DNA from: Prevotella sp.
GTDB taxonomy: Bacteria > Bacteroidota > Bacteroidia > Bacteroidales > Bacteroidaceae
Direction of reading: 5' to 3'
Length of the DNA: 31,592 nucleotides
NCBI GenBank assembly: GCA_021636625.1
Contig: JAJWLX010000038.1
Location: 1 to 31,592, forward strand
The translations under genes were made by a program, and so were the position numbers. The notes under the pieces are model-generated. The model was given only the letters and a program-made list of their open reading frames with translations, made no database searches and was not told the origin of the DNA. Positions within the stretch are counted from its first letter, which is position 1, and each line of letters begins with the position of its first letter. Shown piece after piece: positions 1-7,118 of the stretch.

Positions 1-2732
1 CCATGGGTACTGAGATTCAGAAGTATAATCTTACAGAAGAAGACTTCAGAGGCGATCGTTTCCGCGATGTGCCGGGAATGATGAAGGGCAACAACGATAT
101 GCTCAACATCACTCGCCCTGATGTTATCTCTGATATTTACCGACGTTACCTGGAGGCGGGCGCCGACATCATTACGGCGAACACCTTCTCGTGTCAGCGC
201 ATCTCGCAGGCTGATTATCACCTGGAAGACTGTGCTAGGGAGATGGCTTTCGAAGGCGCCCGCTTGGCGCGTATCGAATGTGATAAGTTTTCTACACCCG
301 ATAAACCACGCTTCGTAGCTGGAGATGTGGGACCTACCAATAAAACTTGTTCCATGAGTCCGGACGTCAGTGATCCTGCCGCCCGGGAGATTACGTATGA
401 TGAACTTTTCACCGATGTCTGCGAACAGGTGGATGGTCTCATCGAAGGTGGTGCTGATGTCATCCTCATCGAGACCATCTTCGATACGCTCAACTGCAAG
501 GCTATGATTGATGCTGCCATCACCATGATGAAGAAGCATGGGGTAGAACTGCCTATTATGATCAGTCTTACGGTGAGTGATCTGGCTGGCAGAACACTGA
601 GCGGTCAGACCGTGGATGCTTTCCTGGCCTCGCTCTCTCCTTATCCTATTTTCTCGGTTGGTATGAACTGTGCCTTTGGTGCTCCCCAGATGAAGCCGTT
701 CATCGAGCATCTGGCAAAGGTTGCACCTTATTATATTAGTGCCCATCCTAATGCCGGATTGCCTAACGAGATGGGACAATATGACGAGACGGCAGAGTCG
801 ATGGCTCCGCAGATAGCCGAGTTTATCGATGAAGGCATCGTCAATATCATCGGCGGCTGCTGTGGAACCAGTCCTGAATTCATCGCCCATTATGCCAGAA
901 GTGCTGAGGGAAAGAAACCGCATCAGGTGGTGGAGAAGCCTAAGTATATGTGGCTCTCTGGTTTGGACTTGTTGCAGGTGGATGATTCCGTTCATCTGCC
1001 GGTAGATGCCAGCCGCTTTGTAAATGTAGGCGAACGCTGTAACGTGGCTGGTAGTAGGAAGTTCCTGCGATTGATTAATGAGAAAGGTTATGAGGAAGCC
1101 ATCGGTATTGCCCGCAAGCAGGTGGCAGATGGTGCAGCCGTGGTGGACGTGAATATGGACGACGGACTGCTGGATGCCAAGGCAGAAATGGTGAACTTCC
1201 TCAATATGATAGCGGCAGAACCTGAGATTGCCAAGGTGCCTGTGATGATAGACTCCTCGAAGTGGGATGTGATTCTTGCCGGACTGAAGTGCTGTCAGGG
1301 TAAATGTATCGTGAATTCCATCTCCCTGAAGGAGGGTGAAGAAGTTTTCCTCTCTCATGCACGTGATGTGATGCGTTATGGCGCCGCCGTCGTGGTGATG
1401 TGCTTCGATGAAGTGGGACAGGCCACGACCTATGAGCGACGTATCGAGATTGCCGGGCGTGCCTATCACCTCCTTGTAGATAAACTGGGAATGAATCCGC
1501 TCGATATCATCTTCGATCCGAATGTGCTTGCCATCGCTACGGGTATGGAGGAGCATGATAATTATGCCGTGGAATTCATCCGTGCCACCGAGTGGATTCA
1601 TCAGAATCTGCCTGGAGCACATGTCAGTGGTGGAGTCAGCAACCTCTCGTTCTCGTTCCGTGGCAATACGTATATCCGCGAAGCGATTCATTGTGTATTC
1701 CTGCATCATGCCCAGAAGGTGGGTATGGACTTTGGTATCGTAAATGCCAAGGCAAGAATGGATTATGATAAAATACCTAAAGAACAGCTCGAACTTATCG
1801 AGGATGTGGTATTGAACAGAAGAAAGGGTGCTGCCGATGATCTCATCGAACTGGCTGCCGAAATCAAGGCGAAGGCTGATGCGGCAAAGGCTGCAGCCAA
1901 AGCTGGCGGTGCGCCAGCTCCGAAACCAGCGGCGCCAGAGTGGCGTAAGCAGGCTGTGGAGGAAAGATTGAAGTATGCCCTGCAGAAGGGTATTACCGAG
2001 TTCCTGCAACCTGATATAGATGAGGCATTGCAGAAGTATCCGCATGCCGTGAACGTCATCGAAGGACCGCTGATGGATGGTATGAACCTGGTGGGTGAGC
2101 TCTTCGGAAAGGGCGAGATGTTCTTGCCGCAGGTGGTGAAGACGGCACGAACCATGAAGGCTGCCGTTTCCATCCTCCAGCCTCATATCGAAGCAGAGAA
2201 GCAGGGTGGAAGTACTTCTGCCGGAAAGATTCTGATGGCGACCGTAAAGGGGGATGTGCATGATATCGGTAAGAATATCGTGTGTGTGGTGATGTCGTGC
2301 AACAACTATGATATCATCGACCTGGGCGTGATGGTACCTGCCGAGCAGATTGTGAAGAAGGCGATAGAAGAGAAGGTGGATGCCATCGGCTTGAGCGGCT
2401 TGATTACTCCATCACTGGAAGAGATGGTTCACACTGCCCAGGAGATGCAGAAGGCAGGCTTGCGTATTCCGATCATGGTGGGAGGCGCTACCACGAGCGA
2501 ACTGCATGTGGCTTTGAAAATCGCACCGGTGTATGATGGACCGGTTATCTGGGTGAAGGATGCTTCGCTGAATGCCGGTATCTGTGCCCGATTCCTCAAC
2601 GAGACAGAATGCCCTAAGTTTATAGCTGAACTCGATGAGCGGTACGAACGCTTGCGCAATGAGTATCACGAACAGCAGGCGAAGATTGCATCGCTGGAAG
2701 AAGCGCGAAAGAACAAATTAGATTTGTTTTAA
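1..2732 (+). CDS. metH: Cobalamin-dependent methionine synthase (5' end cut by window)
   Basis: Transfers a methyl group from methyl-tetrahydrofolate to homocysteine through cobalamin, giving methionine and tetrahydrofolate in the cytosol. The frame is open from the window edge. The first Met (base 3) is the internal Met of the family's GAMGT motif, so roughly 24 N-terminal residues lie outside the window. Counting from that Met, the homocysteine domain has zinc ligands C223 (GMNCAFG), C286 and C287 (GGCCGTS). The pterin domain starts near FVNVGERCNVAGSR (about 340). An Ala/Pro/Lys-rich linker lies near 620-645. The B12 cap follows, then the Rossmann domain with D751-x-H753-x-x-G756, where the His is the cobalt ligand. 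The protein stops just after the B12 domain. The roughly 330-residue AdoMet-binding reactivation domain of E. coli MetH is absent, so reactivation must come from another protein. No terminator hairpin follows directly; palindromic repeats do. Confidence 0.95.
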   Translation, partial: MGTEIQKYNLTEEDFRGDRFRDVPGMMKGNNDMLNITRPDVISDIYRRYLEAGADIITANTFSCQRISQADYHLEDCAREMAFEGARLARIECDKFSTPDKPRFVAGDVGPTNKTCSMSPDVSDPAAREITYDELFTDVCEQVDGLIEGGADVILIETIFDTLNCKAMIDAAITMMKKHGVELPIMISLTVSDLAGRTLSGQTVDAFLASLSPYPIFSVGMNCAFGAPQMKPFIEHLAKVAPYYISAHPNAGLPNEMGQYDETAESMAPQIAEFIDEGIVNIIGGCCGTSPEFIAHYARSAEGKKPHQVVEKPKYMWLSGLDLLQVDDSVHLPVDASRFVNVGERCNVAGSRKFLRLINEKGYEEAIGIARKQVADGAAVVDVNMDDGLLDAKAEMVNFLNMIAAEPEIAKVPVMIDSSKWDVILAGLKCCQGKCIVNSISLKEGEEVFLSHARDVMRYGAAVVVMCFDEVGQATTYERRIEIAGRAYHLLVDKLGMNPLDIIFDPNVLAIATGMEEHDNYAVEFIRATEWIHQNLPGAHVSGGVSNLSFSFRGNTYIREAIHCVFLHHAQKVGMDFGIVNAKARMDYDKIPKEQLELIEDVVLNRRKGAADDLIELAAEIKAKADAAKAAAKAGGAPAPKPAAPEWRKQAVEERLKYALQKGITEFLQPDIDEALQKYPHAVNVIEGPLMDGMNLVGELFGKGEMFLPQVVKTARTMKAAVSILQPHIEAEKQGGSTSAGKILMATVKGDVHDIGKNIVCVVMSCNNYDIIDLGVMVPAEQIVKKAIEEKVDAIGLSGLITPSLEEMVHTAQEMQKAGLRIPIMVGGATTSELHVALKIAPVYDGPVIWVKDASLNAGICARFLNETECPKFIAELDERYERLRNEYHEQQAKIASLEEARKNKLDLF

Positions 2733-2750
2733 GCTCGGAGACTGCAGCAC

Positions 2751-2828
2751 GCCCTGAAAGGGCAGAAGCTCCTAGCCCAGGGCAGCGCCCTGGGTAATCA
2801 TGGGGCAAGTCTGTCGCCCTGAAAGGGC
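2751..2828. repeat. REP-like palindromic intergenic repeat cluster
   Basis: Three short palindromes lie between metH and the HAD gene. GCCCTGAAAGGGC (5-bp arms, 3-nt loop) occurs at 2751-2763 and again at 2816-2828. Between them is an 8-bp perfect inverted repeat with a 3-nt loop, CCCAGGGC-AGC-GCCCTGGG, at 2776-2794. The GC-rich sequence differs from its surroundings. From memory, closely similar motifs are scattered between genes in Bacteroides and Prevotella genomes. Similarity to REP elements mobilised by Y1-type (RAYT) transposases is inference; no transposase gene is in the window. Confidence 0.7.
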
Positions 2829-2871
2829 AAAAGCTTTATGATTTAAAAAGGTATTAGTAAATAAGGATAAT

Positions 2872-3492
2872 ATGATCAAGACGGTTATTTTTGATATGGG
2901 TGGTGTCGTAATCACCCTCGACGAGAATGAGGCAGGCAAACGCTTTGTTGAGTTAGGTATGAAGGAGTTTGCCGAGAAAATGGATCCTTACAAGCAGTCT
3001 GGCTTGAATGGCGATCTGGAAGAAGGAAAGCTTTCAGAGGAGGAGTATCGCCGTCAGGTAAGCGAGAAGGTGGGTCGAGAGGTGAGCTTTGAGGAGCTGC
3101 AGCATTGCTGGCTGGGCTATATGAAGGAGGTGCCTGCCCGCAAGTTGATGACCATCAGAAATCTCAAGAAGCAGGGATATCGCGTGGTCTTGCTCAGCAA
3201 TACCAACCCATACGTATCGGCTTGGACGGATAGTGAGGACTTCTCTGGCGACGGTCACCCAATCGGTGATTATTTCGATGCCATGTATCGCAGCTATGAG
3301 GTGAAGTATATGAAGCCGGACGAGAATTTCTTCCGTTATGTGATGGCGCAGGAAAAGGCGTTGCCGGAGGAATGTCTCTTTATTGATGACGGCGCCCGTA
3401 ACTGCTGTGCGGCTTCTGAGGTAGGGCTCTTTACTTATTGTCCGCAGAACGGGGAAGACTGGTGCGATAAAATCTACGATTATTTGAAGTAA
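2872..3492 (+). CDS. HAD-superfamily phosphatase, YihX-like (HAD-IA)
   Basis: A 206-residue haloacid dehalogenase-type hydrolase. Motif I is D8-M-G-G with the nucleophile D8. The usual second Asp is Gly, as in E. coli YihX (FDLGN). Motif II is LLSNTNP with S109, motif III is K148 in KYMKPD, and motif IV is FIDDGARN with D172/D173. A helical cap lies at about 15-95. The text around SNTN and FIDD resembles YihX closely; in E. coli that enzyme dephosphorylates alpha-D-glucose-1-phosphate. The substrate here is inferred only from that resemblance and could be another small phosphometabolite. No clear TAnnTTTG promoter was found upstream. A hairpin at 3500-3536 ends the unit, so it is probably transcribed separately from map. 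Confidence 0.88.
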   Translation: MIKTVIFDMGGVVITLDENEAGKRFVELGMKEFAEKMDPYKQSGLNGDLEEGKLSEEEYRRQVSEKVGREVSFEELQHCWLGYMKEVPARKLMTIRNLKKQGYRVVLLSNTNPYVSAWTDSEDFSGDGHPIGDYFDAMYRSYEVKYMKPDENFFRYVMAQEKALPEECLFIDDGARNCCAASEVGLFTYCPQNGEDWCDKIYDYLK

Positions 3493-3499
3493 TGATTTA

Positions 3500-3545
3500 T
3501 GGTGATTATTTACAGTCCAACTGCAAATAATTGCCATTTTATTTT
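3500..3545 (+). terminator. Terminator after the HAD gene, overlapping the map promoter
   Basis: A 16-bp stem (3500-3515 with 3521-3536) contains two G-T wobbles and one A-C mismatch. The loop is TCCAA, and TTTTATTTT follows. The T-rich tail contains the TTTG that forms the -33 box of the next promoter. Confidence 0.7.
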
Positions 3546-3573
3546 GCATTCTGCAAGAAATAATGTACTTTTG
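3543..3573 (+). promoter_or_regulatory. Bacteroidetes-type promoter of map
   Basis: TTTG at 3543-3546 and TACTTTTG at 3566-3573 (TAnnTTTG) are 19 bp apart, matching the established Bacteroidetes sigma-ABfr consensus. The map ATG lies 27 nt further on behind an A-rich leader. Confidence 0.8.
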
Positions 3574-3600
3574 CAGTCGCAAATATTAAATAATTAGACA

Positions 3601-4461
3601 ATGGTTAAGAAGAAAAGATGGCATTGTCTGCCTGGTCAGCCTGTTACAGAGCTCGACAAGCAGGTGATGTTTTGGGAAAATAAGGGTAAGCTTGTGCCTA
3701 CCCGCGACTTGATTAAGACTCCAGAACAAATAGAAGGCATCCGCAAGAGTGGTGTCGTGAATACAGGTTGTCTCGATGCTGTTGCCGAGATGATCCGTCC
3801 GGGTATCAATACTCAGCAGATCGATGACCTCTGTATGCAGTATTGCAAGGATCATAATGCGATTCCTGCCTGCCTCAACTATGAGGGCTACCCTAAGAGC
3901 GTATGTACATCCATCAATGAAGTGGTATGTCATGGTATTCCTAAGGAAGAGGATGTCCTCGAAGAGGGTGACATCGTCAATGTGGATATGACTACCATCG
4001 TGGATGGTTACTATGCAGATGCCAGCCGTATGTTCATCGTTGGTGGCAAGACAACTCCGGAAAAGGAGCAGTTGGTTCGTGTTGCCAAGGAGTGTCTTGA
4101 GATTGGTATGGAGGCGGCTAAGCCTTACTCTTTTGTGGGCGATATCGGTCATGCCATCGAAAAGCATTGCAAGAAGTATGGTTATGGTGTTGTCCGTGAC
4201 CTCTGTGGTCATGGAGTAGGCTGCCAGTTCCATGAGGAGCCTGAGGTTCTTCATTATGGTCATAGAGGAACTGGTATGTTGCTCGTGCCTGGTATGGTGT
4301 TTACTATCGAGCCAATGATCAATATGGGAACCTGGCAGGTGTTCATCGATGCCGATGATCCATACGGATGGGAGGTTATTACCGGTGACGAAAAGCCATC
4401 TGCTCAGTGGGAGCATACACTCGTGATGACTGAGACGGGTGTGGAGATTCTTACACATTAA
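3601..4461 (+). CDS. map: Methionine aminopeptidase, type I
   Basis: Removes the initiator methionine from nascent proteins in the cytosol. All five dinuclear-metal ligands are visible with E. coli spacing: D129 and D140 (DMTTIVDGYYAD), H204 (GHGVG), E237 (FTIEPM) and E271 (WEHTLVMTE). Substrate His residues are also present in CHGIP and FHEEP. At 286 residues it is about 20 longer than the E. coli enzyme. The extra part is an N-terminal stretch beginning MVKKKRWHCLPGQPV, which carries a single Cys and no full zinc finger. The start is supported by the promoter and A-rich leader just upstream. tsaD follows after 27 nt and the CinA-like gene after that, so the three are likely co-transcribed up to the hairpin at 6076. 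Confidence 0.96.
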   Translation: MVKKKRWHCLPGQPVTELDKQVMFWENKGKLVPTRDLIKTPEQIEGIRKSGVVNTGCLDAVAEMIRPGINTQQIDDLCMQYCKDHNAIPACLNYEGYPKSVCTSINEVVCHGIPKEEDVLEEGDIVNVDMTTIVDGYYADASRMFIVGGKTTPEKEQLVRVAKECLEIGMEAAKPYSFVGDIGHAIEKHCKKYGYGVVRDLCGHGVGCQFHEEPEVLHYGHRGTGMLLVPGMVFTIEPMINMGTWQVFIDADDPYGWEVITGDEKPSAQWEHTLVMTETGVEILTH

Positions 4462-4488
4462 TATATATGGGCTTAGCCCTTAGTAATT

Positions 4489-5523
4489 ATGGAAGAAAAA
4501 AAGGATATATATATATTAGGTATAGAGAGCAGTTGCGACGATACCTCAGCCGCAGTGCTCAAGAATGGAGTATTGCTGAGTAACGTGACTGCTTCTCAGG
4601 AAGTGCACCGTGCCTATGGTGGCGTGGTGCCTGAACTTGCTTCCCGAGCTCATCAGCAGAATGTGGTACCTGTGGTAGATCAGGCTATCGCTCGTGCGGG
4701 CATCAAGAAGGAAGATTTGTCTGCCGTTGCCTTCACCCGTGGACCGGGCTTGATGGGTTCTCTGCTCGTGGGTGTGAGTTTTGCCAAGGGTTTTGCCCGT
4801 TCGCTCAACATCCCGATGATTGATGTCAATCACTTGCAGGGTCATGTGATGGCTCATTTCATCAAGGAAAGCGATGATGACCAGAGTGCACCTCCATTCC
4901 CATTTATCTGTCTTCTTGTGAGCGGTGGAAACTCGCAGATTGTGAAGGTGAATGCCTACAACGATATGGAGGTTCTCGGTCAGACTATCGATGATGCTGC
5001 CGGTGAGGCGATAGATAAGTGTGCCAAGGTGCTGGAGTGGGGCTACCCAGGTGGTCCTGTTGTAGATAAGTATGCCCGCCAGGGTAATCCGAAGGCTTTC
5101 AGCTTTGCTGAGCCACATATCCCTGGACTGAACTATAGCTTCTCTGGCTTCAAGACCAGTTTCCTCTACAGTTTGCGCAAGTGGGTAGCTGCTGATCCAG
5201 ACTTTGTGGAGAAGAACAAGTTTGACTTGGCTGCGAGCATTGAGTTCACCATCGTGGATATCCTGATGAAGAAATTGCGCATGGCAGTGAAACAGACGGG
5301 TATTAAGCATGTGGCAGTGGCTGGAGGTGTGAGTGCCAACAATGGTCTCCGCAATGCTTTCCATGATCATGCCAAGCGTTTTGGCTGGACCATCTACATA
5401 CCAAAGTTCAGCTATACCACAGACAATGCGGCAATGATAGGTTGTGTAGGTACATTCAAGTATCGTGATGGCGATTTTGCCACCATCGATCTGCCTGCAT
5501 ATAGTAAAGTAACATTTAAGTAA
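4489..5523 (+). CDS. tsaD: tRNA N6-adenosine threonylcarbamoyltransferase TsaD
   Basis: Transfers threonylcarbamoyl from threonylcarbamoyl-AMP to A37 of ANN-decoding tRNAs (t6A), acting with TsaB and TsaE, which are not in this window. The 344-residue length is usual. The N-terminal ASKHA fold begins ILGIESSCDDTSAAV. The metal ligands are H115 and H119 (NHLQGHVMAH) and D312 (YTTDNAAMIG). The phosphate-binding loops LLVSGGNSQIV and VAVAGGVSANNGLR are intact. It sits in the map-tsaD-cinA run with short spacers and no promoter motif of its own. Confidence 0.97.
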   Translation: MEEKKDIYILGIESSCDDTSAAVLKNGVLLSNVTASQEVHRAYGGVVPELASRAHQQNVVPVVDQAIARAGIKKEDLSAVAFTRGPGLMGSLLVGVSFAKGFARSLNIPMIDVNHLQGHVMAHFIKESDDDQSAPPFPFICLLVSGGNSQIVKVNAYNDMEVLGQTIDDAAGEAIDKCAKVLEWGYPGGPVVDKYARQGNPKAFSFAEPHIPGLNYSFSGFKTSFLYSLRKWVAADPDFVEKNKFDLAASIEFTIVDILMKKLRMAVKQTGIKHVAVAGGVSANNGLRNAFHDHAKRFGWTIYIPKFSYTTDNAAMIGCVGTFKYRDGDFATIDLPAYSKVTFK

Positions 5524-5535
5524 ACAGGAATTCTT

Positions 5536-6048
5536 ATGGAATTTGAAACAAAGATATTAAGCAAGGGCATCCAGGAGATGCTCTACAATAGTGACAAGAC
5601 AGTGGGCACAGCCGAGAGCTGCACAGGCGGTCGTATCGCCGAAGCGCTTATCTCAGTGCCAGGTGCCAGCAATTACTTCAAGGGTGGTGTGGTAAGTTAT
5701 ACCAATGAGGTAAAAGAGAATCTTCTCGGAGTGAGCCATGAGCTTCTGGAGGAGAAGACTGCCTTCTGCGAGGAAGTAGCTAAGGAGATGGTGCTTGGTG
5801 CCATCAAAGCCCTGAATGTAGATTTCGCCATTTCGGCAACAGGTGTATCGGGACCTACAGGTGGTACTCCATCTGCGCCAGTGGGTACAATCTTCGTTGG
5901 TTTTGGTAGCAAGGATGATGTTCGTGTGATGAAACTCACAGAGGATTTCGGTCGCGATATCAATCTTGCAATTGCCACAAATACAGCGCTTAAGGGTATG
6001 CTCGATTTCCTGAAAGAACATACTGAAGATTTGAAAAAAGAGGCATAA
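5536..6048 (+). CDS. CinA C-terminal domain protein, nicotinamide-nucleotide amidase type
   Basis: A 170-residue single-domain protein of the PncC family, which deamidates nicotinamide mononucleotide to nicotinate mononucleotide in NAD salvage. The signature TAESCTGGRIAEALISVPG carries the expected catalytic S28. FKGGVVSYTNEVK and ATGVSGPTGGTPSAPVGT are also typical. The N-terminal MoCF-like COG1058 half of full-length CinA is absent, as in E. coli PncC (YgaD). It starts 12 nt after the tsaD stop, so it is surely in the same transcript, and a strong hairpin follows it. NMN deamidase activity is inferred from the family. Confidence 0.92.
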   Translation: MEFETKILSKGIQEMLYNSDKTVGTAESCTGGRIAEALISVPGASNYFKGGVVSYTNEVKENLLGVSHELLEEKTAFCEEVAKEMVLGAIKALNVDFAISATGVSGPTGGTPSAPVGTIFVGFGSKDDVRVMKLTEDFGRDINLAIATNTALKGMLDFLKEHTEDLKKEA

Positions 6049-6075
6049 AATGCTAATTTAGAGCCATAAAGTATT

Positions 6076-6118
6076 AATAATCCTTAAAAGACAGCGTTCT
6101 TTTAGGGATTATTTTGTT
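6076..6118 (+). terminator. Rho-independent terminator after the cinA-like gene
   Basis: A 15-bp stem (6076-6090 with 6099-6113) with one G-T wobble and an 8-nt loop, followed by TTGTTATT. The 3' arm runs straight into the -33 box of the rpmB promoter. Confidence 0.85.
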
Positions 6119-6143
6119 ATTACCGAATTATTTTGTAATTTTG
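6113..6143 (+). promoter_or_regulatory. Promoter of the rpmB operon
   Basis: TTTG at 6113-6116 and TAATTTTG at 6136-6143 with a 19-bp spacer. The rpmB ATG lies 52 nt beyond the -7 box. Confidence 0.8.
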
Positions 6144-6195
6144 CACTCTGTTTGGAATAGGTATCAATTAACGAATTACAAAATTAAAGATAGAA

Positions 6196-6459
6196 ATGTC
6201 TAAGATTTGTCAAATTACAGGTAAGAAGGCACAGTTAGGTTGCAATGTGTCTCACTCAAAGCACCGTACAAAGAGAAGCTTTGATGTTAACCTCTTCAGC
6301 AAGAAATTCTACTATGTAGAAGAGGGTTGCTGGATCAGCCTCAAGATCAGCGCTGCTGGTCTTCGTCTTATTAATAAGGTAGGTCTCGATGCTGCTTTGA
6401 ATCAGGCAGTAAAGAAGGGCTACGTAGATTGGAAGGACATTAAAGTTATAGGAGAATAA
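6196..6459 (+). CDS. rpmB: 50S ribosomal protein L28
   Basis: Large-subunit ribosomal protein of 87 residues. The N-terminus MSKICQITGKKAQLGCNVSH and the following KHRTKRSFDVNL are the family's rRNA-binding signature. Two Cys are present (C5, C16) but no CxxC pair, so this is not the zinc-ribbon form. It is the first gene of a three-gene operon with L33 5 nt downstream. The codons are of the highly expressed type seen in ribosomal genes. Confidence 0.97.
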   Translation: MSKICQITGKKAQLGCNVSHSKHRTKRSFDVNLFSKKFYYVEEGCWISLKISAAGLRLINKVGLDAALNQAVKKGYVDWKDIKVIGE

Positions 6460-6464
6460 ATATC

Positions 6465-6653
6465 ATGGCAAAGAAAGCAAAAGGTAATAGAGTACAGGTT
6501 ATCCTCGAGTGCACTGAACACAAGAACAGTGGTATGCCAGGTACAAGCCGTTACGTGACTACAAAGAATCGTAAGAACACTCCTGAGCGTCTTGAGTTGA
6601 TGAAGTACAACCCAATCCTTAAGAAGATGACTCTTCACAAGGAGATTAAGTAA
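6465..6653 (+). CDS. rpmG: 50S ribosomal protein L33, Cys-free (non-zinc) form
   Basis: A 62-residue large-subunit protein (MAKKAKGNRVQVILEC, then a KNR...KYNPILKK core). Only one Cys is present, so the four-Cys zinc ribbon of the C+ paralogue is missing and this is the zinc-independent C- type. It starts 5 nt after rpmB. Confidence 0.95.
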   Translation: MAKKAKGNRVQVILECTEHKNSGMPGTSRYVTTKNRKNTPERLELMKYNPILKKMTLHKEIK

Positions 6654-6696
6654 GCTTAGCTTACAAGTTTAATAATTTTATCAATTTAAATAGACT

Positions 6697-6855
6697 ATGG
6701 CAAAGAAAGCGGTCGCTACCCTCCACGAAGGTAACATGGATGGTCGCGCATATACAAAGGTTATCAAGATGGTTAAGAGCCCTAAGACTGGTGCATACGT
6801 TTTCGATGAGAAGATGGTACCAAACGAGGCTGTTAAGGATTTCTTCAAGGACTAA
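6697..6855 (+). CDS. DUF4295 family small protein
   Basis: A 52-residue basic protein starting MAKKAVATLHEG and ending VKDFFKD. It is shorter than common gene-finder cutoffs but is clearly coding: it has an ATG behind an A/T-rich leader, a good frame, and a position directly after rpmG, where Bacteroidetes carry this small family. Its composition (many Lys, no Cys) fits a ribosome-associated protein. The function is not established, and the ribosomal link is inferred from conserved neighbourhood. A terminator follows 56 nt later. Confidence 0.9.
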   Translation: MAKKAVATLHEGNMDGRAYTKVIKMVKSPKTGAYVFDEKMVPNEAVKDFFKD

Positions 6856-6911
6856 TCTGGTTGCATAGGCATTCAGACTAGCGTTCTCTTGGAGACTCGC
6901 ATAAATACAAT

Positions 6912-6957
6912 AAGGTCGCAATACTCTTATTAAAGGGTATGCGGCCTTTTTTGTTTT
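6912..6957 (+). terminator. Terminator of the rpmB-rpmG-DUF4295 operon
   Basis: A lower 8-bp stem AAGGTCGC/GCGGCCTT (6912-6919 with 6941-6948, one G-T pair) is extended by an upper ATACTC/GGGTAT stem across a single-base bulge. TTTTTTGTTTTTG follows. Confidence 0.85.
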
Positions 6958-7008
6958 TGTTACAGAAGATATTTTTCCTATATGAGTTTATTTTTCTTTC
7001 TTTTTTCT

Positions 7009-7039
7009 TTTGCTATTTCAAAATAAAAACGTAACTTTG
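7009..7039 (+). promoter_or_regulatory. Promoter of metA
   Basis: TTTG at 7009-7012 and TAACTTTG at 7032-7039, spacer 19 bp. The roughly 75-nt leader holds a small hairpin around CTTTTGCAGAAAAG (about 7062-7075). I could not match it to a SAM riboswitch. Confidence 0.8.
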
Positions 7040-7118
7040 CACAGAATAAGTGAAATGTCCGCTTTTGCAGAAAAGGGGATATATATAATGTTTTTTAAGA
7101 AGAAAGGAACAAGATAAG

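Noticed and set aside
1..120. metH as a truncated pseudogene
   Set aside because: The missing N-terminus coincides with the window edge and the frame is open through base 1, so the cut is an artefact of the window.
7040..7118. SAM riboswitch in the metA leader
   Set aside because: The leader is short and holds only one small hairpin with a mismatch; I could not match the conserved core of SAM-II or other SAM classes by eye. A covariance-model search would settle it.
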